Below, piece by piece: positions 45,618 to 51,735 of a DNA stretch of 64,000 nucleotides. The DNA comes from Flavobacterium sp. WC2421 (lineage in GTDB: Bacteria > Bacteroidota > Bacteroidia > Flavobacteriales > Flavobacteriaceae). The notes under the pieces were generated by a model. The model was not told where the DNA came from, did no database searches, and saw only the letters and a list, made by a program, of their open reading frames with translations. Location: NCBI RefSeq assembly GCF_040822115.1, contig NZ_CP162004.1, positions 372,001 through 436,000 on the forward strand, read 5' to 3'. Numbering within the stretch: the stretch's first letter is position 1; the number at the start of each line of letters is the position of its first letter. A program made the position numbers and the translations under genes.

Positions 45618-47012
45618 ATGAAGCAACCAACTCATTATTTCAATTTAGAAGCTCGAAAAGCTAAGTCGGAAGAACAATTAATTTTCTTTAATCTATCATA
45701 CGGTCATCGAGAATATGTCTCAAAGTTGAATAATTTCAGATATGTTCCTTTTAGAATTTCAACTCAATGGCGAATCAAAAAAGAATATTGGATTGACAAA
45801 CCTACATACAGAGCAAACCCAACCTTTGTTAGAAAATATGGGAAAGACTTAAATAACGTATTGGATAAAATTGAACGAATATCATACGAACAACTTTCTT
45901 TTTTCAGAAACACATTTGACAAAGACCCAAACATCGAAGAATTAAAACAATTAGTTTTTGAGAAACTTGGTAGAAGAGAAAAAAGAGAAAACGAAACTAA
46001 CATAGCTGATTATACGGAAAAACTGGTTTCATATCGAACCAAGCTAACAAATACTTCAAGTGAATATTGGAAAGAAACTACAGGAAACCAATATCAAGCA
46101 ATAGCGAATCGATTGAGAAAATATGAAACTGATAAAAATATCAATCTGACTTTTGGCGAAATCACCGAGGAACTTTATTGGGATTACTTCAAAACCATTA
46201 ATGAGTATCAAAAAGCAGACAATGGGGAGTATTACACCCAAACCACCATTAATAAAGAATTTAGGTCACTTCGTGCAATTTTCAATTGTGCAAAAGAAGA
46301 TGAAATTGAAATACAAATTGCTTATTCCAAAAAAAGTTTAAAAATTCCATCAAGTCCTCCATCTTACGAAACCTATCTAAACCAAGAACAGTTAACCACA
46401 ATTATCAATACCGACACAAGTCACTCGAAAGAATTCGAACACGCTAGAAACTACATTATTCTTTGCTCTTTCACAGGATTAAGAATTGGAGACATGATAC
46501 ATTTACACGAGGTAAAACCTGAAACTATAATTCACAAATCCAAAAAGTATAATTGTTTTACAACTAAAATAAGAAAATCAAACGAAAACACACAAGAGCT
46601 AATCGTAACAATACCAATATTGAAACCTGTTAAAAATCTATTGGAAGCTAATGGCAATAAATTTCCAAAATTCACATCTGAACCAAACATTAGAAAAGTA
46701 ATAAAGAAGTTCTTGAAACATCTTAAATTTAAAGACACGGTTACAACGAAGACAAAATATTATTTGGTTAATGAAATCAAAATCGAGAAAGAGGAACAAC
46801 ATACCTTATTTACACCTCACGACTGCCGTAGAACCTTTATAACAAATATTAAACAACTTGGTGTACAGAACGACACCATTGAACCTATTACACATCCAAA
46901 AATAAAAAACGCATCGGTTTTAGATGGTTATGACAAATCCACACTTAATGACAAAGCAGTTAAATTCCTAAACCAACTGAATTCAAAAGAATCCTCATTA
47001 TTTAAGTACTAA
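45618..47012 (+). CDS. Tyrosine recombinase (site-specific integrase)
   Basis: The 464-aa integrase has an N-terminal region (1-130) that may bind arm sites. A SAM-like core-binding domain (about 140-230) comes next, then a catalytic domain. Catalytic residues are visible: Arg in TGLRIGD near 287, HDCRR near 401, His in ITHPK near 424, and the nucleophile Tyr in DGYDKS near 437. It should integrate and excise the 6-kb element at tRNA-Gln. It lies just inside attL behind the arm repeats. It converges with the membrane-protein gene of the cargo operon. Confidence 0.93.
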   Translation: MKQPTHYFNLEARKAKSEEQLIFFNLSYGHREYVSKLNNFRYVPFRISTQWRIKKEYWIDKPTYRANPTFVRKYGKDLNNVLDKIERISYEQLSFFRNTFDKDPNIEELKQLVFEKLGRREKRENETNIADYTEKLVSYRTKLTNTSSEYWKETTGNQYQAIANRLRKYETDKNINLTFGEITEELYWDYFKTINEYQKADNGEYYTQTTINKEFRSLRAIFNCAKEDEIEIQIAYSKKSLKIPSSPPSYETYLNQEQLTTIINTDTSHSKEFEHARNYIILCSFTGLRIGDMIHLHEVKPETIIHKSKKYNCFTTKIRKSNENTQELIVTIPILKPVKNLLEANGNKFPKFTSEPNIRKVIKKFLKHLKFKDTVTTKTKYYLVNEIKIEKEEQHTLFTPHDCRRTFITNIKQLGVQNDTIEPITHPKIKNASVLDGYDKSTLNDKAVKFLNQLNSKESSLFKY

Positions 47013-47024
47013 AATTCCAATTCA

Positions 47025-47495
47025 CTATTTTCCAACATAAGGAACCCAGCCCCAATAACCAATCATCAAATCATTATTAAAAATAAAAAAAGCAACAAAA
47101 GCAAATAGACCCGTCAACATCGACGCTTCTACAAGTATGTTTGCTAGACCACTATTTTTACTTTTATGATGTATATTAAACCTTGTCGCACCCACCCAAA
47201 TCGGAATTACACACGATAAAAAAGCAATAAACCATATTAAGTATTTCACATACCCTTCGCTATTAATCCTAGATTCTGTCCAGCTTACTACAAAAGCAAC
47301 GTACGACAAATAAAAATAACATTGCCCCATTGTAGCAACAAAAACCCCTAAATAAAACCTTTGCTTCGTTCTTTTAACAGGCTCCCCGCCAATCATTTCT
47401 CCAACTACTCCAGAAAGCGGAACCAAGAATATCACTAAAGGCGTAAGGATAACCCAAAAAAGTATTAATAGAATTATTGTCAAAATTGTATTCAT
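47025..47495 (-). CDS. Hypothetical four-helix membrane protein (cargo operon gene 3)
   Basis: I do not recognise it. The 156-aa protein has four predicted transmembrane helices (about residues 4-30, 48-70, 84-103 and 120-142). A conserved-looking GVVGEMIGGEPVKRTKQRF lies between helices 1 and 2. It is last in a three-gene minus-strand set inside the integrative element, 25 nt after the 190-aa gene. Confidence 0.6.
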   Translation of the reverse strand: MNTILTIILLILFWVILTPLVIFLVPLSGVVGEMIGGEPVKRTKQRFYLGVFVATMGQCYFYLSYVAFVVSWTESRINSEGYVKYLIWFIAFLSCVIPIWVGATRFNIHHKSKNSGLANILVEASMLTGLFAFVAFFIFNNDLMIGYWGWVPYVGK

Positions 47496-47520
47496 AATTA
47501 AACTGCTTTTTATTTGCTTT

Positions 47521-48093
47521 CTACTGTCTTATTTCATCTATTACTACATTTGGAACTATGTACGCATCAATAGCACTAAAGTCCCCCATTTCATATACTC
47601 TCGCCAATCTATAAAATCCTTTTATTAAAGAAGAATGGTTTTCTTTTTTAATATTTTTAACTATAAACACAAATGTCGTATAGACCAATTTCGACAAAGG
47701 TTCTACAAAAATGGTTCCCACATTTAAGTAAAATTCTCCCTCATCATTTCTCAAAAGCTTTATTGTAGTTTTAAACTCTTTAATAGTGACATAATCATGT
47801 CCATTATTTAATATATTAAAAACATCAACATTTTTGTTAATACAATCATCTTTATCTGATGCAATTTCATAATTACTATAAAATTCCTTAAATATCAAAA
47901 TCATCGTCTCTTTTTCAGAATTCAAAGGTTCGATTCGTAATATTCTTGCAAAAATCAACAAACCTAATAAAATCAATTCATCATCTTGAATTACAATTGA
48001 TTTTTGTAAAACTTCAAAACTAGAAGTATCAGAGATTTTAATTTGAGCTTTCAAAAACAACTCGTCTTTTTTAAATAAATTTTTTAAAAACAT
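47521..48093 (-). CDS. Hypothetical soluble protein (cargo operon gene 2)
   Basis: The 190-aa protein has no signal peptide or membrane segment and no family I recognise. The N-terminus is basic (MFLKNLFKKDELFLK), followed by mixed alpha/beta-looking sequence. It starts 10 nt after the TPR gene stop. Its position in a mobile element and in an operon with TPR and membrane proteins is the only functional clue. Confidence 0.6.
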   Translation of the reverse strand: MFLKNLFKKDELFLKAQIKISDTSSFEVLQKSIVIQDDELILLGLLIFARILRIEPLNSEKETMILIFKEFYSNYEIASDKDDCINKNVDVFNILNNGHDYVTIKEFKTTIKLLRNDEGEFYLNVGTIFVEPLSKLVYTTFVFIVKNIKKENHSSLIKGFYRLARVYEMGDFSAIDAYIVPNVVIDEIRQ

Positions 48094-48103
48094 ATTTTTA
48101 TTA

Positions 48104-48742
48104 TTATCTTGTCTTTACTCTTTTTAATAATTTTCGTTCTCTATCCACATCATATATTCTTTGCCAATAGGCTGTATTTTCTTCCGTTTCGCAATTCTTA
48201 ATTTTTTCTAGTTTTTCTACTTCATTTTCAAATTCCCATTTCGCAAAGCTTAAAGCTGACCACATAACACCTCTAACTCCATTTGAATACCCCATTCCTA
48301 ATGCTTTTTTATCATAATCCTTATTTTGTTCATTGTCTTCTTGTGCTAATTCATATGCTTTTGTTAAATCTTCATATTGTCCTAAATAATCCAAAACCGC
48401 ACATTTTGATATAGCCCGAGTATAATATAAATGACAATCAGTCTTCAATAGTTCAATAGCCTTATCAAAATCTAAAATTGCATCATAATGAAAATCAAAT
48501 TTTTGTAGACAAAAAGCTCTAGATTTAAATATTTCGCCATAACTGCTATTATAACCATAAGAAAGAGCCTTGTCATAACATTCTAAAGCTTCTTTATATT
48601 TTTTTTCTTGGTAAAGCTTTTCGCCTTTTTTATACTTTTCAAAGCTTGAATAATTAATGTTTTTTGAGACTGGTAAATTATTTGAGACTGGTAAATTAGT
48701 TGTTGCTGTATTTAATTTGAATATCTTAAAAAACCAATTCAT
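48104..48742 (-). CDS. TPR-repeat protein (cargo operon gene 1)
   Basis: The 212-aa protein has about three tetratricopeptide repeats at residues 35-145 (YKKGEKLYQEKKYKEALECY, and AILDFDKAIELLKTDCHLYY). A charged C-terminal helix follows. There is no signal peptide. TPRs mediate protein contacts, so it may be the scaffold of the cargo set. A candidate -7 (TATATTTG on the minus strand, 48853-48860) predicts a leader of about 100 nt. Confidence 0.7.
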   Translation of the reverse strand: MNWFFKIFKLNTATTNLPVSNNLPVSKNINYSSFEKYKKGEKLYQEKKYKEALECYDKALSYGYNSSYGEIFKSRAFCLQKFDFHYDAILDFDKAIELLKTDCHLYYTRAISKCAVLDYLGQYEDLTKAYELAQEDNEQNKDYDKKALGMGYSNGVRGVMWSALSFAKWEFENEVEKLEKIKNCETEENTAYWQRIYDVDRERKLLKRVKTR

Positions 48743-48852
48743 AATAGTTTTGTAATTTCGTTATAGACTGTTATTAATTTTTTAAGCTGAATTAACTTTC
48801 TGATAATTACTCTAAAATAGAAGTAATTTCAAGGGTTGTTTTTATTCGCAAT

Positions 48853-48860
48853 CAAATATA
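48853..48860 (-). promoter_or_regulatory. -7 element of the cargo operon
   Basis: On the minus strand it reads TATATTTG, a full match to TAnnTTTG. The nearest TTTG is only 14 nt upstream, so the -33 is uncertain. Confidence 0.45.
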
Positions 48861-48955
48861 TAGAAAAACCATTACAAATCATTGTGCTTTTTTTGTTCAT
48901 TTTTAGACCATGCTTCAAAATGGCACACCTTTTTTAGTTAAAAGCCTGGTTTTTA

Positions 48956-48996
48956 AGTGTATAATTTTGCCAGTCTAAAAATATACACTATATTTG
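48956..48996 (+). promoter_or_regulatory. Promoter and inverted repeat of the serine recombinase gene
   Basis: TTTG (48966-48969), 19 nt, then TATATTTG (48989-48996) is a full consensus promoter. An 8-bp inverted repeat (AGTGTATA 48956-48963, TATACACT 48982-48989) brackets the -33 and touches the -7. It could be a recombinase binding site or operator. Confidence 0.65.
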
Positions 48997-49019
48997 TCCT
49001 GTAATCAATTATGTGCCAA

Positions 49020-49616
49020 ATGTCAAAAGTAAAATACATCCGAGTTTCAACCGAAGAGCAAAACACAGGTCGACAAGAAGTAAACGCCAAAGAATTCTCA
49101 AAAATCTACATCGATAAAATATCGGGAGCAATCCAATTCATCGAAAGAAAAGAAGCTAAGAAACTTTTAGCAGACATCGAAACTGGAATCGTTACCGAAA
49201 TTCACATTGCATCAATCGACCGTCTTGGTAGAAACATCATCGATATTTTAACCATGGTAGAATTTTTCAACCAAAAATCAATAAAACTATTTGTAGAGAA
49301 TATCGGAATGTTTTCACTAATCGACAACAAGCCGAATCCAAGCTTTAAAATGATTGTAAGTGTTTTGGGGAACGTTGCCGAAATGGAGCGTAACAACATG
49401 TTAGAACGTCAACGTCAAGGAATCGAGCTTGCCAAAGCTAAAGGAACATATACAGGTCGCCTTTATGGAACAAAAATGACCAACGAAGAAATTCTTACCA
49501 AATACAAGTCAGTTGTCCGTGAATTAAAAAATGGCGAATCCCTTAGAAGAGCTTCAAAAATAGGCGGTTGTAGCTTAGGAACAGCGCAAAAGATTCAAAA
49601 AATTATTACAGCATAA
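49020..49616 (+). CDS. Serine recombinase, resolvase/invertase family
   Basis: The 198-aa protein (a start 9 nt earlier is also possible) has the N-terminal catalytic domain with the nucleophile Ser in YIRVSTEEQ. It also has SIDRLGRN, and the E-helix region MIVSVLGNVAEMERNNMLERQRQGIE. A short C-terminal HTH follows (LRRASKIGGCSLGTAQKIQKI). Its length is that of a small resolvase or invertase rather than a large integrase. In this element it may resolve dimers or invert a segment. It has its own promoter and a terminator at 49630-49656. Confidence 0.9.
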   Translation: MSKVKYIRVSTEEQNTGRQEVNAKEFSKIYIDKISGAIQFIERKEAKKLLADIETGIVTEIHIASIDRLGRNIIDILTMVEFFNQKSIKLFVENIGMFSLIDNKPNPSFKMIVSVLGNVAEMERNNMLERQRQGIELAKAKGTYTGRLYGTKMTNEEILTKYKSVVRELKNGESLRRASKIGGCSLGTAQKIQKIITA

Positions 49617-49629
49617 GTATTTAAAACAA

Positions 49630-49656
49630 AAAGGGTCGTGCATTGCACAACCCTTT
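49630..49656 (+). terminator. Terminator of the serine recombinase gene
   Basis: The long stem AAAGGGTCGTGC / GCACAACCCTTT (one mismatch, 3-nt loop) is followed by CATTTTTT, 14 bp after the stop. Confidence 0.8.
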
Positions 49657-49659
49657 CAT

Positions 49660-49924
49660 TTTTTACGAAACACTTCACGCATCCCTTCGATGGAACACTC
49701 CTTTTTAAGCTTTAAAACGATGTTTCTACAAATAGACCACAGAACATATACAGGAGCATCTGCGTACCAAAAGGAACAAATATGTTCCTAAAAATCTAAA
49801 AAAAATATTTTTACGATACCTCGCTTACGTATCAGAAGACCCCATATTTCAAGAAAGCATACCCTCAAAAAGCTTAGAGGTAACGAGACTAAAACATTTT
49901 ACATTTAGTGTGGGGGCGGGGGTA
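49660..49924. other. Non-coding stretch inside the element
   Basis: No coding frame is supported. It has a small hairpin (AGGAACA / TGTTCCT, 49772-49789) that may end the minus-strand operon. It also has a striking G-rich run (TGTGGGGGCGGGGGT, about 49909-49923) directly after the 53-aa gene stop. The run is unusual in this AT-rich sequence. Confidence 0.4.
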
Positions 49925-50086
49925 TCATCCCAATTGTTCTATTCTTTTTCGAATTCCTTCAATCTCTTTTTCGAGTTGCAACTTCTGTAACTGCTTTTGT
50001 AATTCTTGTTTTCGCTGAGGTTCGTTCTCAATCTGAATTTGCATTTGTTTTAATCTGATTTTGTCATCCGTTGTTATCGCTTCCAT
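49925..50086 (-). CDS. Small coiled-coil protein, 53 aa
   Basis: A short frame starts with MEAITTDDKIRLKQMQIQIE and ends in IRKRIEQLG. It is dominated by Gln, Lys, Glu and Leu in a heptad-like pattern (LQKQLQKLQLEKEIEGI). It overlaps the end of the 70-aa gene by 23 nt, in another frame. It is last in the small operon downstream of the HTH-Rep gene. It could be an accessory or oligomerisation factor; no function is known. Confidence 0.5.
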   Translation of the reverse strand: MEAITTDDKIRLKQMQIQIENEPQRKQELQKQLQKLQLEKEIEGIRKRIEQLG

Positions 50087-50276
50087 CTTTTAGGTAATTT
50101 ATCAAATACTCCTCTTCAAAAAGAAAATGGAGTTCGTTATTTTTTTTCAAAAGATTGTATTCCTGTATTAAATGCCAATCATCTAAAATTGCATCCATTT
50201 CATACGTTCTAATGCAATAATTTACCAATAACCTACGAAGAGTAGGATTGTATCTAAAGTCGTTTATTTCTATCAT
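50064..50276 (-). CDS. Small hypothetical protein, 70 aa
   Basis: This acidic, helix-rich small protein (DAILDDWHLIQEYNLLKKNN) begins 2 nt after the HTH-Rep gene stop and overlaps the 53-aa gene at its end. No family is recognised. The tight packing suggests a functional operon with the Rep-like gene. Confidence 0.55.
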   Translation of the reverse strand: MIEINDFRYNPTLRRLLVNYCIRTYEMDAILDDWHLIQEYNLLKKNNELHFLFEEEYLINYLKDGSDNNG

Positions 50277-50278
50277 AA

Positions 50279-50791
50279 TTAATTTATCTTTTTTAATGTT
50301 ATTATCTGACTACCATCTTTCATTATGTAGTCCTTCCAACCATTTAGGTCAAAAATCACGCTTTCGTGATAACTGATTCTACTAAATCCAAGTTTAAAGC
50401 AATCGAGTAGTTTTTTCTTGTCTGAGCATTTAACGAAACAATGTAAGTGATTACGTTTGTTGCTTTTCTTCTGCTCCACCACATAATTAATTTCTAGTAT
50501 TTCATTCCCCATTTGCTGATAGGCAAACCTCATCACTATATCAATGTCAGCTACCGAATAATCAGTACATGGGTCGATGCTTAACGCATAGTACTTATTC
50601 TTTCTTATTCGTTGAGGTTTAAACTTTGGAACTAGCAAATGATGTACTTGCCATTCTCCATTTTTATTTTTGTAAAGTGTAGCTTCGCTACAACTCTCAA
50701 TTAGTTTGCTAATTATTTTTCTAACATTTCTAGCACCCATGTCGTATTTGATACTAATGTCTTTTACTGTTAAATATTCATTTTTTTGCAT
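50279..50791 (-). CDS. HTH protein fused to a CRESS/HUH-like replication endonuclease domain
   Basis: The 170-aa protein has an N-terminal winged-HTH-like region (residues 6-58: LTVKDISIKYDMGARNVRKI). A domain of about 105 residues follows with the order of motifs seen in small rolling-circle Rep endonucleases. These are a strand YYALSIDP (67-74, motif 1 position), HLHCFV with the metal-binding His pair (115, 117), and DYIMKDG with Tyr155 and Lys158 in a YxxK arrangement. No helicase domain follows. It probably nicks DNA at an origin, using host helicase. Three palindromes lie directly upstream (50814-50938). It heads an operon with the 70-aa and 53-aa genes. Assignment is by motif only. Confidence 0.6.
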   Translation of the reverse strand: MQKNEYLTVKDISIKYDMGARNVRKIISKLIESCSEATLYKNKNGEWQVHHLLVPKFKPQRIRKNKYYALSIDPCTDYSVADIDIVMRFAYQQMGNEILEINYVVEQKKSNKRNHLHCFVKCSDKKKLLDCFKLGFSRISYHESVIFDLNGWKDYIMKDGSQIITLKKIN

Positions 50792-50813
50792 TTCTATTAA
50801 TGATTAAACGCAT

Positions 50814-50938
50814 CATATCTATTAGGGAATGGCTTTAATTCCCTTTGGATATGTTATTTTATAATAAATATGTCGGAAAGTTGGAAAAGTTCCTTCGGAC
50901 ATAAATATTGTTAAAATAATCACGAACAACTAGTTCGT
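50814..50938. repeat. Three consecutive palindromes upstream of the Rep-like gene (candidate origin)
   Basis: Palindrome 1 (50814-50853) is nested: CATATC/GATATG outside and AGGGAAT/ATTCCCT inside, with loop GGCTTTA. Palindrome 2 (50869-50903) pairs TATGTC with GACATA, and GGAA with TTCC. Palindrome 3 (50922-50938) is ACGAAC/GTTCGT with a 5-nt loop. They are not followed by T runs that would make them ordinary terminators. A nick site for the HUH-like protein is a plausible reading. Confidence 0.45.
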
Positions 50939-50954
50939 AATTAATTTAGACCAC

Positions 50955-50994
50955 AGAAAAACACAACCAATAAGTTACTGATTGTTGTTTTTCT
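50955..50994 (-). terminator. Possible terminator of the excisionase-like gene
   Basis: An imperfect stem between AGAAAAACACAACCAAT and ATTGTTGTTTTTCT is followed on the minus strand by GTTTTTC. It begins a few bases after the stop at 51001. Confidence 0.45.
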
Positions 50995-51000
50995 AAAAAT

Positions 51001-51186
51001 TTACTTTGTTTTTTTAACTTCGAGCTTTTTCAGAGATGCTAAAACGTTTTTTTGGTAATAACGTTTTCTGTTACCAATTCTAAAATCAATAACTATTCTT
51101 TCATCTCGCTCCATATCAAGTAATGTATTTTCGCAAATGCCTAACATTTGCATAACATCTCTTGAATTGAGAATTTCTTTTTGCAC
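51001..51186 (-). CDS. Excisionase-like HTH protein, 61 aa
   Basis: This small protein has a MerR/excisionase-type HTH: EILNSRDVMQMLGICENTLL, then a wing and a basic stretch IGNRKRYYQKNVLASLKKLE. It is the size and type of recombination directionality factors in small integrative elements. It sits next to the right arm-type repeats and attR. It probably bends DNA to favour excision, and may also regulate the Rep-like operon downstream. Promoter elements are at 51290-51320. Confidence 0.75.
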   Translation of the reverse strand: MQKEILNSRDVMQMLGICENTLLDMERDERIVIDFRIGNRKRYYQKNVLASLKKLEVKKTK

Positions 51187-51289
51187 TTTTAATTGAAGTG
51201 TTGTCTTGGTGTTCCGTAATAGGTCTATGCCTCCACTAAGAAAATAATTTTACGCTATCGACACCTAACAGCTCATTTTCGAAGATATA

Positions 51290-51320
51290 CAAAGTTACTA
51301 CTAACTTCCTATAGATGCAA
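51290..51320 (-). promoter_or_regulatory. Promoter of the excisionase-like gene
   Basis: On the minus strand TTG (51318-51320), 20 nt, then TAACTTTG (51290-51297) is a good match. A 6-bp inverted repeat (AAGTTA / TAACTT, 51292-51307) covers the -7 and could be an operator. Confidence 0.6.
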
Positions 51321-51348
51321 TGTTTTTTAAAAAATAGCTAAAAAGATA

Positions 51349-51370
51349 ATTACTACGTGATTTACTACGT
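51349..51370 (+). repeat. Right pair of 10-bp arm-type repeats
   Basis: ATTACTACGT (51349-51358) and TTTACTACGT (51361-51370) lie 56 bp inside attR. They repeat the left pair (45581-45602) in the same orientation and with the same 12-bp spacing. Confidence 0.7.
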
Positions 51371-51373
51371 ATT

Positions 51374-51413
51374 AAAAAAAGAAACCCCGTAAACGTTAAG
51401 TTTACAGGGTTTT
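51374..51413 (-). terminator. Element-borne terminator downstream of tRNA-Gln
   Basis: The stem AAACCC..GTAAAC / GTTTAC.GGGTTT (51382-51412) is followed on the minus strand by seven T residues. It lies 13 bp after the tRNA 3' end but inside the element, so it takes over the role of the displaced terminator at 45412-45438. Confidence 0.85.
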
Positions 51414-51425
51414 CTTAATTTACCA

Positions 51426-51442
51426 GTTGGTCTACAAGGACT
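51426..51442. repeat. attR, 17-bp direct repeat within tRNA-Gln
   Basis: GTTGGTCTACAAGGACT is identical to 45441-45457. Here it forms the 3' end of the intact tRNA gene and marks the right end of the element. Confidence 0.9.
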
Positions 51443-51497
51443 CGAACCTTGAACGACTGCACCAAAAACAGTTGTGTTACCATTACACCATAGACCA
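51427..51497 (-). tRNA. tRNA-Gln (anticodon TTG)
   Basis: The gene folds as a cloverleaf. The acceptor stem is TGGTCTA with TAGACCA, and the D arm is GTGTAATGGTAACAC. The anticodon stem is ACTGT/GCAGT with loop TTTTGGT giving anticodon TTG, and the T arm is CAAGG TTCGAGT CCTTG. CCA is not encoded beyond the discriminator. It starts with U1, as expected for tRNA-Gln. Its 3' end is the integration site of the neighbouring element and has been restored by the element's 17-bp identity. Confidence 0.95.
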
Positions 51498-51735
51498 TCA
51501 TTGCTGTTAAGCGAGTGCAAATTTATAATAAAATTTAGTTTGCGCAAACTTTTTTAGAGTTTTTATCAAAAAAATTTACGTCAGAAACCAATAAAATTAA
51601 GCAAAACCTTGAAAAATACTAAAAACCAATACGTTACCAAATGTAAATAGTTTCCCAGAAAATTTTGTTAATGCCTACATCCTTAAATAAAAAAACATTT
51701 TCTTTGTAACTTAAAATATAACTAAATTTTAATAC

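Noticed and set aside
49925..50276. Toxin-antitoxin pair formed by the 70-aa and 53-aa genes
   Set aside because: Sizes and overlap fit loosely, but neither shows a known toxin or antitoxin motif, and both sit in one operon with the Rep-like gene.
51041..51070. Two operator-like strings (AAAACGTTTT and AACGTTTTC) inside the excisionase-like gene
   Set aside because: Centres are 17 bp apart instead of 20-21, the outer bases do not match, and the sequence encodes the conserved basic wing of the HTH protein.
51365..51547. Open frame overlapping tRNA-Gln on the minus strand
   Set aside because: It runs through the tRNA and its terminator, and has no coding features.
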